Made by a program: the position numbers and the translations under genes. Below, one piece after another: positions 7,502-14,537 of a stretch of 64,000 nt of DNA (the first letter of the stretch is position 1; every line of letters starts with the position of its first letter). The notes beneath the pieces are model-generated. The model worked only from the letters and a program-made list of their open reading frames with translations. It ran no database searches and was not told where the DNA came from. This stretch comes from DAOUJI01 sp965237875 (GTDB lineage: Bacteria > Chloroflexota > Dehalococcoidia > Lucifugimonadales > JAGWBF01). The DNA is taken from the NCBI GenBank assembly GCA_965237875.1, contig CBDEGP010000002.1, positions 744,001 to 808,000 of the forward strand. The letters run 5' to 3'.

Positions 7502-8722
7502 GTGTCGAAATCAGAGGGTCCCCTAGACGGAATTCGGGTCCTGGACCTCTCCCAGGCGTTGGCCGGCCCCATGTCAACCAGGCTTCTGGCTGACCTGGGG
7601 GCCCAGGTCATAAAAGTGGAACCGCCAAAGACGGGAGAGGCGTCCAGGGGCATGGGGACCACCTTCACCAAGGGCGAGAGCCATTACTACATGACCTTCA
7701 ACCGGAATAAGCAGGGCCTCACCCTGGACCTGCGCTCCGAGCGGGGACGGGCCGTCTTCTACGATCTGGTGCGAATCTCCGACGTCGTGCTGGATAACTT
7801 CCGTCCGGGCGTCACAGAGCGTCTAGCGGTCGATTATGAGACAGTCCGCAAGGTCAACCCGACCATCGTCTGCTGCTCCGTTTCCGGTTTCGGGAGAGAC
7901 GGCCCCTACAGGGACCGCCCAGCTTTCGATTCGGTGGTGCAGGCCCTGTCAGGCGCCATGAGCGTCACCGGAGAGCCTGGGGGAGGCCCCGGTGTGATGG
8001 GATTCGCCGTGACGGACATTGGCGGCGGCTACGGAGCCGCGGTCGGAGTGTTGTCGGCCTTGCTGGCCCGCGAACGCACCGGAAAGGGCCAACGCCTGGA
8101 CCTCAGCCTGCTGGACATTCAACTGACCTTCCAGGGGCATCTGTCGGAGATGTACCTGGGCGGGGGGAGAATACCCACGGCGGGCGGATCGGTCCAGTCG
8201 GCCAATCTTCCCAACGGCGCCTTCAAAACCAGCGACGGGAAGTACGTGCAGATTCACTGCGCCACCCAGAAGTTCTACGAAGAGCTTGCCAAGCAGTTGG
8301 CCGTTCTGGTTGACGGTTATGAATCTCTCATCGAAGACGGGAGGTTCATTACACTGGAAGGAAGGCAGAAAAACTGGCCGGAGCTCAAGCTGGCGCTGGA
8401 GAATGCCTTCACTGCCAAAACACAGCAGGAATGGATCGACCTGTTGGGCGACCTGGTCCCCATCGCTCCCGTGAACAACGTCGCCGAGGCCTTTTCCGAC
8501 GCCCAGGTTATCCACAGGAACATGGTGGTGGAGGCGGAGCATCCGGTCGTAGGGGTCTACAAGATGCCAGGGAATCCCATCAAGTTCGTTGGCCGCAATG
8601 ATGGCGCGGAGGAGTTTCGGCCCGCTCCAACCCTTGGCCAGCACAACAGAGAGGCGCTGACGGGGCTTCTCGGCTACTCTGAAGACTACATAACACAATT
8701 GGAGAAAGATGGAGTGATCTAG
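7502..8722 (+). CDS. CaiB/BaiF family (family III) CoA-transferase
   Basis: A 406-aa CoA-transferase that moves CoA between organic acids (formyl-CoA:oxalate, carnitine and succinyl-CoA-type reactions). Seen: the N-terminal LDGIRVLDLSQALAGPMSTR, VIKVEPPKTGE, FNRNKQGLTLDLRSERGR, DNFRPGVTERL, SVSGFGRDGPYRDRPAFD, and FAVTDIGGGYGAAVG, whose Asp is at the position of the family's catalytic aspartate. The C-terminal NREALTGLLGYSEDYI is the usual LLG-type end. It starts with GTG 7502, 5 nt after the MmgE/PrpD gene, as one operon. The acid substrate is unknown. Confidence 0.94.
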   Translation: MSKSEGPLDGIRVLDLSQALAGPMSTRLLADLGAQVIKVEPPKTGEASRGMGTTFTKGESHYYMTFNRNKQGLTLDLRSERGRAVFYDLVRISDVVLDNFRPGVTERLAVDYETVRKVNPTIVCCSVSGFGRDGPYRDRPAFDSVVQALSGAMSVTGEPGGGPGVMGFAVTDIGGGYGAAVGVLSALLARERTGKGQRLDLSLLDIQLTFQGHLSEMYLGGGRIPTAGGSVQSANLPNGAFKTSDGKYVQIHCATQKFYEELAKQLAVLVDGYESLIEDGRFITLEGRQKNWPELKLALENAFTAKTQQEWIDLLGDLVPIAPVNNVAEAFSDAQVIHRNMVVEAEHPVVGVYKMPGNPIKFVGRNDGAEEFRPAPTLGQHNREALTGLLGYSEDYITQLEKDGVI

Positions 8723-8754
8723 CCGTCAACGCTTCCATCCGAATCGGAGGACCT

Positions 8755-8958
8755 ATGCCTGTCTACGAATACTACTGTGAGCCTTGCGACGCCAAGTTTG
8801 ACAAGATGCGGCCCATGTCCCAACGTAACGAACCCGTGGACTGTCCGGACTGCGGGACTGCCACCGGCCAACGGGGGTTGGAGATGTTCGGGTTCAAGTA
8901 CGAGGGCCACTACTATATGGGCAGCGCGAAAGAGCGCCACACCGAGTATCACGACTAG
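8755..8958 (+). CDS. FmdB-family zinc-ribbon protein
   Basis: A 67-aa putative regulatory zinc-ribbon protein of the FmdB type. It starts MPVYEYYC as the family does and carries two CxxC pairs (C8/C11 in CEPC, C30/C33 in CPDC) for one zinc. The Shine-Dalgarno GGAGG precedes ATG 8755. Function in the family is poorly defined; a regulatory role was proposed for FmdB near formamidase genes. A second fmdB copy starts 12 nt later but is interrupted by a group II intron. Confidence 0.88.
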   Translation: MPVYEYYCEPCDAKFDKMRPMSQRNEPVDCPDCGTATGQRGLEMFGFKYEGHYYMGSAKERHTEYHD

Positions 8959-8969
8959 CCGGGGAAATC

Positions 8970-8983
8970 ATGCCCATCTACGA
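8970..8983 (+). pseudogene. Second fmdB-like gene, 5' fragment (first 14 nt before the intron)
   Basis: ATG 8970 begins MPIYE, the conserved FmdB start. Reading continues only to base 8983 before foreign sequence produces a stop. Joining base 8983 to base 12496 gives a continuous frame, MPIYEYTCAECGFKFE..., a complete 73-aa FmdB paralogue of the upstream gene. The insertion falls inside codon 5 (GA|A). Confidence 0.9.
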
Positions 8984-9046
8984 GTAAGGTAGGCCTCCGG
9001 CGAGTTACCCCGTGTTACCGGAGCGCTTTTCCGTCGGCCCCCTTCC

Positions 9047-9080
9047 GAACCGGACGTGCGGCTTTCACCGCATCCGGCTC
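9047..9080 (-). ncRNA. Group II intron domain V (catalytic hairpin)
   Basis: On the minus strand this reads GAGCCGGATGCGG, GAAA-type loop (TGAAAG), CCGCACGTCCGGTTC: 34 nt with the AGC catalytic triad near the 5' side, a two-nucleotide bulge (CG) on the 3' strand and a GNRA-like tetraloop. This is the most conserved part of group II ribozymes and identifies the element and its orientation. Confidence 0.95.
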
Positions 9081-9132
9081 TCTAGTGTCGTTACAAAGCG
9101 GTAGTGTCTAGGCGGTGTGGGGATACCAGAAA

Positions 9133-9582
9133 TCAGCCGACTTCTAGGTATGCGCTCCAAAAGGTGAAGGGTTGACTGTCTGCTGGGAGGGTGATTTCCA
9201 CTACCTGACCGGGAGCCAGGTCGACCGGGATGGTCGGGCCTAACTTAATCCCGTTTGAGAGGTGGACTTCAACCCTGACCCTGCGCAGCGTAGCCTTTGT
9301 GGTGTTTTCCACCGTACCCGTGAAGGCGTTGGTGGCCCCGTCGTACGACAGAACCAACTGTGCCCCGGCTAGGTGACCGTGGAGGGTATCGATGAGAGCC
9401 AACTCGAGACGAGGGTTCTCACCGTCCTCGTCGAGCGCCGCATACGCATAGATGCCGAACTCTGAGTCTTGGCTATTTGGGCCGGACTCCGAGCCGCTGC
9501 TACAGCCGATGAGGCCGAGGATGAGGCCAAGCGTCCCAAGGAGGATGCCGACCTTGACCCGTTTCCAGCTAGGTTGCTGCAC
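9133..9582 (-). CDS. Putative lipoprotein carried inside the group II intron
   Basis: 149 aa with a signal peptide (KRVKVGILLGTLGLILGLIG) and a lipobox LIGC with Cys27, so it is probably an anchored extracytoplasmic lipoprotein. After a Ser/Gly/Asn-rich linker, the mature part (AGAQLVLSYDG, TGTVENTTKATLRRVRVEVH, PGQVVEITLPAD) reads as a beta-sandwich resembling FxLYD-type domains. No enzymatic motif is visible. It lies between the maturase stop (9643) and domain V, on the same strand as the intron, where bacterial group II introns normally have no gene. The start ATG 9580-9582 is the only one before the signal peptide. It is a cargo candidate. Confidence 0.72.
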   Translation of the reverse strand: MQQPSWKRVKVGILLGTLGLILGLIGCSSGSESGPNSQDSEFGIYAYAALDEDGENPRLELALIDTLHGHLAGAQLVLSYDGATNAFTGTVENTTKATLRRVRVEVHLSNGIKLGPTIPVDLAPGQVVEITLPADSQPFTFWSAYLEVG

Positions 9583-9642
9583 GTTTGCCTCGTAACGTGG
9601 GTAGAATGGAGCGTTGTTAGTTTACCACCGTTGGCACACTAC

Positions 9643-11433
9643 CTACTGTTGCTTGCGCGGGTTCCAACTGCCGTCGTGGGCGTTTAGGTGGCAGGGGCGA
9701 CAAACCACAAGGGTCTTGCGTCGCCGGGCTGCCATGACCTGTACCCACTTGGGCTTTTCCCGTCGGCCTTTCGCGTTCAGGTCGCGAAGCGCGCGGATGT
9801 GATGGACTTCTACGTCCACGGTTGAGCCGCACATCTCGCATTCGTCCGCTAGGAGCCGTTTGACCAGCTCGTTGCGTTCCGTCCTGTATCGCTGAGGCTG
9901 TTGGTCTATGAGAACTGCCTGCCGTTGCCGTTTCAGGGGTATGCCACCGAAGTACGTCACTAGGGGACGCTTGCCGTTGTCCCGCTGCTTGATGACCTGT
10001 AGGCAGACACGCGGCCCGTGCTCGGTTTCAACGACGCTCTTGTATTTGCGACGCATCTTCCGTGCGGTGGACTTGTGCTTTGCCGCAAGGGTTTTGGCCA
10101 GCGACCACTCCATGACCCATTGCAGCCTCCCGAAGTGGGAGACATTGTGAGCCAGGAGGTAGTACTGGACGACGCCCCGGAATTCCGCTTGATACCTGGC
10201 CACGATGGTATAGTCCTCATCGTGGATAAGGGCGTAGCGGTGTGTCGGTTTACCGTTTTCCATGTAGGCTTGGCAGTGTTGTTCGATGACTTTGGCGGGA
10301 ACCCGCAATCCTATTTTGCCGTTGACCGCTCTGCGCCCGGATAGGTCGTGTTGGTCATTGGCCTGTTGGTTCACGAGTTCATAGCCGAGGAACCTCGCCG
10401 CCTGGCTGGTGGCGTGGGTTATGAGAGTTTTCTCCCCGGATAGCTCCAGCGCGAGAGAGTCGCGCAGGAACGTCGCCAAGGACTCCTTTATCTGCTCGGC
10501 TTCGGCCTTTGGCCCGATGAATCCCAGCACGAAGTCGCCTGCGTAGCGTACGTAACGGAGCCGCCGGTAGCCGGGGTCGTGGGGGTCGCCTGACGAGAGC
10601 TGTTGCATCTGTTGACGCAGCTCCGTTGCTAGGCGATGATGCCCCATTTTCCCGTGATAGACCATGCGACTTCGCAACGCGTTCCATGCCGGGTTGCGCC
10701 TTCGGCGGGCGCCTCGGGTGTAGGCTGGTATGAGCATGTTTTCGACAAACTTGTCCAACCGGTCTAGGTGGATGTTGGCGAGGATGGGGCTGACCACGCC
10801 GCCTTGCGGGGTTCCGCTCAACGTGCGGCCATACTTCCAGTCCTCCATGTAGCCCGCTTTCAGTAGGCGCTTCAGCAGGCGTAGGAATCGGTTGTCGTGG
10901 AGCTTCTCGCCGAGCGCCGACAACAGGACATCGTGGTCGATGTTGTCAAAGCGCCCCTTGATGTCTCCTTCGACGAACCAGCGGGTTCCGTTCCAGGTGG
11001 TGGCCACTTCGCTGAGAGCGGTGTGGCGCCCCCGGTCGGGCCGGAAGCCGTGAGAGTGGTCGGAAAACTGCGGCTCGTAGTAGGCTTCCAGAATCATCCG
11101 GATAACCTCTTGCAGCAGCTTGTCCGGCCCCGTCGGTATGCCCAAGGCGCGGGTCTTGCCGTTAGGCTTGGGAATGTTGACCCGTCGCACCGGCGTCCAC
11201 CGGAACCGCTCGTAGCGCAGGGCGTCGATGATGCGGTCGATTTTCGCCACTGACATGCCGTCCACGGTCTCTGCGGTGATTCCCTCGGTCGTGGCTCCCT
11301 GGTTTGAGTAGATGCGACCGTAGGCCCGCACGTACAGGTTCCGGTTGTAAAGCAGCCGATAGATGTTCTCCAGCGGCAATCCTCGTTCTCCGCGTTCGCG
11401 TATGACGTTCAGTACAGTTTCGGCATTTTGCAT
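9643..11433 (-). CDS. ltrA: Group II intron-encoded reverse transcriptase/maturase with HNH endonuclease
   Basis: A 596-aa intron-encoded protein that should promote splicing and retrohoming of its host intron. RT motifs in order: RRVNIPKPNGKTRALGIPT, RPDRGRHTAL, VEGDIKGRFDNIDHDVL (catalytic Asp157), SGTPQGGVVSPILANIHLD, then RYVRYAGDFVLGF. The last should be YADD, but residue 299 is Gly (GGC at 10537-10539), removing one catalytic metal-binding Asp. Maturase domain X follows (ARFLGYELVN, FRGVVQYYLLAHNV). The HNH domain at the C-terminus is intact: CEMCG, VHHIRALRDL, RRKTLVVCRPCHLNAHDG. Start ATG 11433 has GGAGGT seven nt upstream; in-frame ATGs further up lie in ribozyme sequence. Confidence 0.95.
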   Translation of the reverse strand: MQNAETVLNVIRERGERGLPLENIYRLLYNRNLYVRAYGRIYSNQGATTEGITAETVDGMSVAKIDRIIDALRYERFRWTPVRRVNIPKPNGKTRALGIPTGPDKLLQEVIRMILEAYYEPQFSDHSHGFRPDRGRHTALSEVATTWNGTRWFVEGDIKGRFDNIDHDVLLSALGEKLHDNRFLRLLKRLLKAGYMEDWKYGRTLSGTPQGGVVSPILANIHLDRLDKFVENMLIPAYTRGARRRRNPAWNALRSRMVYHGKMGHHRLATELRQQMQQLSSGDPHDPGYRRLRYVRYAGDFVLGFIGPKAEAEQIKESLATFLRDSLALELSGEKTLITHATSQAARFLGYELVNQQANDQHDLSGRRAVNGKIGLRVPAKVIEQHCQAYMENGKPTHRYALIHDEDYTIVARYQAEFRGVVQYYLLAHNVSHFGRLQWVMEWSLAKTLAAKHKSTARKMRRKYKSVVETEHGPRVCLQVIKQRDNGKRPLVTYFGGIPLKRQRQAVLIDQQPQRYRTERNELVKRLLADECEMCGSTVDVEVHHIRALRDLNAKGRREKPKWVQVMAARRRKTLVVCRPCHLNAHDGSWNPRKQQ

Positions 11434-11658
11434 TCTGCATACCTCCCTGTCGTATTCCGTCGTTGACACCTGCCCTCCTTCGCCATGTGCCGGGCCTTCC
11501 CCGGCTCGGACTACTACGAGGGCTCCGTGACCATAGGGGTCTCCCCCCGTAGGCCATCCCGCGTTCCGTTGACTTTGGGGTGACGGCTTGGTTAGTCTCA
11601 ACGTGGTGCCATGGTGTTCCATCTCCATGGCAAGGCGCGGCCAACCATAGGAGACCTT
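11434..11658 (-). ncRNA. Group II intron ribozyme segment just upstream of the maturase (probable domains II-IV base)
   Basis: Minus-strand sequence with the conserved pre-ORF block seen before many bacterial intron maturases (GGTCACGGAGCCCTCGTAGT, then AGTCCGAGCCGGGGAAGGCC and GGCGAAGGAGGGCAGGTGTC). The domain assignment comes from position and recalled similarity, not from a folded model. Confidence 0.6.
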
Positions 11659-12054
11659 ATGACGAGTAATTCCGGTGCAAGAGGGTTCTTGTACGGGCGT
11701 CGAGGCCCCCTTATTGGCGCAGTTGTGGTAACGGCGCTGGTGGTCTTGGTGGCCTTTTTCATGGTTTGGCATTTCCTCGGTGGGGATGCTTGGCACGAAG
11801 TACGCGTAGTGGAAGCAAGGTTGATTGCCCCGATGGGCTTAGAACTCTTTATTGCTACCTGTAGCGCACCGCGTGTGTCGCTGTGGGAGAGGGACGTGGA
11901 CGTACAAGTCAGTGCGATGTCCGTCTCCGGGCCGTCCCAAGGTGGTGTAGTCTGCCGAGTTAGCGTTGAGTTTGACCTTCTGAAGCCACTGGGAGACCGG
12001 GCCATCGTTGACAAGCACACTGGGCAAGTCGTGAGCGTCACGACTGCTCAGTGA
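11659..12054 (+). CDS. Putative membrane-anchored protein inside the group II intron, on the opposite strand
   Basis: 131 aa. One transmembrane segment near residues 17-37 (GPLIGAVVVTALVVLVAFFM), then an extracytoplasmic domain with two cysteines (ATCSAPRVSLWERDVDVQV, GVVCRVSVEFDLLKPLGDRA) ending DKHTGQVVSVTTAQ. The pattern Cys...DVxVxV...Cys...V.L..PLGDR..VD..TG resembles small secreted or anchored proteins of unknown function in other bacteria (from memory). Shine-Dalgarno AGGAG lies 5 nt before ATG 11659. It is antisense to the intron and sits within its 5' ribozyme half, so it looks like a cargo gene with its own expression. Its function is unknown. Confidence 0.62.
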   Translation: MTSNSGARGFLYGRRGPLIGAVVVTALVVLVAFFMVWHFLGGDAWHEVRVVEARLIAPMGLELFIATCSAPRVSLWERDVDVQVSAMSVSGPSQGGVVCRVSVEFDLLKPLGDRAIVDKHTGQVVSVTTAQ

Positions 12055-12495
12055 GTATGCTTGCGTCCGACAGGCCCATAGCTTCCCAAGCGGCTGTTTG
12101 AGCCGTATCCCGTTGGGTCGTTCGACATAGGACGTTCTAGCGCGACTTAGGCGCCCCGTTCGTTCCGTGAATAGACCTCGTTGGTCCTTGCCCACTCATC
12201 GGAGATGCACGAGTCGTGGCTTCTAACCTGTGCAATGAGTGGCGCCGGGTTACAAGCGTTTTACCGGCGGGCGGCGCGATACGCCGCATAGAACTGGGGT
12301 TCAGGCAATCCAGCTTTCACCGTATCGCGCGGGTCTTGCGGAACCGGCCCTACAACGCTTTCAGGCCGTAGCCGCTTTACCGACATGCTGTTGTCCCCCT
12401 AAGCTTTCGCTTCGAGGTAGGTCGGTTGACCCAAGAACTTTCTCCGAGTCCTTCCTAGCTGAACTAGGTATCCTATGCCGCGTCACGCGGCGCAC
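12055..12495 (-). ncRNA. Group II intron 5' ribozyme region (probable domain I)
   Basis: Begins GTGCGCCGCGTGACGCGGC at the 5' splice site on the minus strand and contains many short self-complementary blocks (for example CGATACGG.../GCGTATCG). No convincing protein is encoded on either strand. The length fits domain I. EBS/IBS pairings were not established. Confidence 0.65.
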
Positions 12496-12703
12496 ATACA
12501 CCTGCGCGGAATGCGGCTTCAAGTTCGAGTCCATACGTGCAGTGTCCCGCATGGACGAGCCCGCCCCATGCCCGACGTGCGGCGGGGCGGGAGAGCGTCA
12601 GTTGTCCTCTTTCGCATTCAAGGACGGCCGCTACGGCGGTTTCTTCAAAGCCGGGAAACCTACGACGCAACCCGGCGCCGACAAGCCCGAAGCGCCTGAA
12701 TAG
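12496..12703 (+). pseudogene. Second fmdB-like gene, 3' fragment after the intron
   Basis: Continues the frame of 8970-8983: YTCAECGFKFESIR, then CPTCGGAGERQLSSFAFKDG, and ends in a Pro/Ala-rich tail (QPGADKPEAPE). Two CxxC pairs form the FmdB zinc ribbon. No start of its own is seen, so with the antisense intron present the product is probably not made. The intact gene would encode 73 aa. Confidence 0.88.
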
Positions 12704-12734
12704 CCGCAAACGCTGCGATTCTTGCAGTGACGAC

Positions 12735-13001
12735 ATGCCGCCCAAAGCCATAAAGCTGGAATACACCAGGCACGCGACTCACATAATGGCGGAACGAAGG
12801 GTCCGCGTGGAGTGGGTAGAATGGGCTGTGACTAACCCGGCGCGGCGCGAGCCCGATCCAAACGATACCGAGATGGGGCGTTTCTTTCGCCGCATCCCGG
12901 AACAGGGTGACCGGGCGCTGCGCGTAGTCGTGAACACCAGTGTTTCGCCCGGGCGCGTCGTGAGCGCATTCTTTGACCGCAGCGTGAAAGGAGAATTATG
13001 A
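12735..13001 (+). CDS. DUF4258-family protein, RelE-like toxin candidate
   Basis: 88 aa. LEYTRHATHIMAERRVRVEW, then ALRVVVNTSVSPGRVVSAFFD, matches DUF4258, a small domain structurally related to RelE-type mRNA interferases. The next gene (DUF2283) overlaps its stop by 4 bp, and this DUF4258-DUF2283 pairing recurs in bacteria as a presumed toxin-antitoxin module. Start ATG 12735 is chosen because the frame upstream is a shadow of fmdB. Toxicity is not demonstrable from sequence. Confidence 0.8.
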   Translation: MPPKAIKLEYTRHATHIMAERRVRVEWVEWAVTNPARREPDPNDTEMGRFFRRIPEQGDRALRVVVNTSVSPGRVVSAFFDRSVKGEL

Positions 13002-13198
13002 AACTGAACGTGGATAAGGAAGCTGACGCGCTTTACTTGCGTCTCGACGACTCCACCATAGTCGAGTCCGAGGAGGTCTCGCCGGGAGTCGTGCTCGATT
13101 ACAACGAGTCGAACGAAGTGGTGGGCGTAGAAATGCGCTATCTCTCGAAACGTTCCTCCAACCTGAATCTTTCCGCTCTGGAATTCGAGACGGTTTGA
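12998..13198 (+). CDS. DUF2283-family protein, antitoxin-like partner
   Basis: 66 aa starting MKLNVDKEADALYLRLDDST, then VLDYNESNEVVGVEMRYLSK, which is the DUF2283 signature. It is translationally coupled (ATGA) to the DUF4258 gene, with Shine-Dalgarno AAAGGAGAA inside that gene's end. The role as antitoxin or regulator is inferred from the pairing. Confidence 0.85.
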   Translation: MKLNVDKEADALYLRLDDSTIVESEEVSPGVVLDYNESNEVVGVEMRYLSKRSSNLNLSALEFETV

Positions 13199-13296
13199 CC
13201 GCATCGACTTCCATTCTCCAACCGGCGCTTCCCGACGTTGGCATGACCCAATCCAATTAGGGAGACGGAGGGTTGGCGCTAAGCGGTTGGAATCGA

Positions 13297-14175
13297 TCAG
13301 GAAGCCGTCTCAGCGTTAGTCGCTGTCGGGCCTTTGTCTTGGAATAGGAACTGACTGGCGTATCCGGCGTTGCGGCCAAAGTGTTCTTGGGCCCATTGCA
13401 AGTTTTTTCGATGCGTAGGCGGTTTCCGGTCGGGAAAACCTCGCCCTCCATACTGCTTCAATAGGCCTTGGCGGATATTGGTGTCTATGGGGAAAGCCTC
13501 GGGCTTGTCCAGGGAAAACAGCAATACGCAGTCGGCGATTTTCGGGCCGATGCCTTTGTACTTCACCAACCGTTCCTTGGCCTCGCCATAGGGCATTCCG
13601 GCCAGGGCGTCCAATTTCAGACAGCCTTTCTCTACGTCCTTAGCGACCTTGGATATGCAAGCGGCGCGACGCCACATCACGACCACCCGCCTTAGTTCGG
13701 CCACTCCGACCTTGGCTAAACGCACCGGGGTTGGGAAGGAACGGCGTTCGACACCGTCCAAGGACACTGGTTCACCATATTCATCGGCCAACTTCTCCAC
13801 CATACGGCTAATGCCTTCTACGGTGTTGTTGTTGGAGCAGATGTAGGAGACCAGGCATTCCCACGGTTCCTGCCGCAGTATGCGCAGCCCTCAATGCCGT
13901 TTCACCAATTCCGCCATCTTGGGGTCGCTGCGGCTCAGCTCGGCATAGATGGACGATACATCCTCGTCGAGCCGGAGGTAGTGTTGCAGTAGTGGTCTTA
14001 CGGACTCCTCAGGGGCGGAACTGCTGAACTCCAACACGTCTGCGGTCTGGCGGACTTTGATGAAGACGCCATCGACCACCCCGGAGAACCAGCCCTCTTC
14101 TTCCTTCCACCGGAAGGCTTGACCCATCGTCAGATTGAGTTTCAGGTTCAGGGGCTGGTCGATGCGCAGTTCCAC
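13297..14175 (-). pseudogene. ogg: 8-oxoguanine DNA glycosylase interrupted by an in-frame TGA
   Basis: The full frame would be about 292 aa, the normal OGG length. The N-terminal part (QPLNLKLNLTMGQAFRWKEE) is the DNA-binding region. The frame then hits TGA at 13891-13893 and continues in the same frame as GLRILRQEPWECLVSYICSN. The C-terminal half has the HhH motif and catalytic Lys (YKGIGPKIADCVLLFS) and the catalytic Asp (FPIDTNIRQ). Both halves are well conserved, so the lesion is recent or a sequence error; CGA to TGA (Arg to stop) is the simplest change. GTG 14175 is taken as the start, 1 nt after the DUF971 stop. Confidence 0.87.
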
Positions 14176-14176
14176 T

Positions 14177-14521
14177 CTAGCCGTCCTTGGGCTGGCCGCC
14201 GGCGGCCAGGCAGGCCATGCAAGAGCAGAGGCCCCTGAGGAGCTCGTAGGTGTAGATCCCCGTGTAATGAGTGTCGCTCCACAGAAACTCCACGGCATAT
14301 CTGCCGATCATCATGTGGTCCACAGCCTCCACGTCTTTAGACACGGAGTCCGGGTCCAGCAGCGGCCGGCCGCTCATTTCTTCAACGCAATGGGCGCATG
14401 GACAGGCCAGACGAAGAAGCCGGTGAGGATAGACGCTTTTGTGGCCGTCGCTCCATTCGATGCGTATCCCCTGACCTGCTCTGCCCCCCAGGTCTATGTT
14501 TTCAGGCGTCGGCGTGGGCAT
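14177..14521 (-). CDS. DUF971 (GBBH-like) domain protein
   Basis: A 114-aa protein with the gamma-butyrobetaine-hydroxylase-like N-terminal domain (DUF971): IRIEWSDGHKSVYPHRLLRL, ACPCAHCVEE, RYAVEFLWSDTHYTGIYTYE, LLRGLCSCMACL. The paired cysteines suggest zinc or Fe-S binding. Related small proteins are linked to iron-sulfur protein maturation and Mrp/ApbC. Start ATG 14521 was chosen over the longer frame because upstream residues overlap the next gene's shadow frame. Confidence 0.85.
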   Translation of the reverse strand: MPTPTPENIDLGGRAGQGIRIEWSDGHKSVYPHRLLRLACPCAHCVEEMSGRPLLDPDSVSKDVEAVDHMMIGRYAVEFLWSDTHYTGIYTYELLRGLCSCMACLAAGGQPKDG

Positions 14522-14537
14522 AAGAAACCTCTGACAG

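Larger units (their letters stand above)
8984..12495 (-). mobile_element. Group II intron with RT/maturase/HNH ORF and two cargo-like genes, inserted antisense in fmdB
   Basis: Minus-strand element of 3512 bp. Its 5' end is GTGCGCC (12495 leftward), matching the group II consensus GUGYG. Its 3' end is CTTAC (at 8984), matching the AY end. A canonical 34-nt domain V lies at 9047-9080, and a domain VI-like hairpin (CTCCGG/CCGGAG with an A-containing internal part) lies between it and the 3' end. The ends are fixed because removal restores the FmdB frame exactly with no target duplication, as expected for retrohoming. Contents in intron order: 5' ribozyme domains, a plus-strand membrane-protein gene, more ribozyme sequence, the intron-encoded protein, a lipoprotein gene, then domains V-VI. 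Because it lies antisense to fmdB, splicing cannot repair the fmdB mRNA. Confidence 0.93.

Noticed and set aside
11434..11796. N-terminal extension of the maturase ORF to 717 aa
   Set aside because: The extra 121 residues are translated ribozyme sequence; ATG 11433 has the Shine-Dalgarno and matches the family start.
12239..12703. A 154-aa plus-strand ORF spanning the intron 5' end and fmdB exon 2
   Set aside because: Its first part is intron ribozyme sequence in chance frame; only the portion after 12496 is FmdB.
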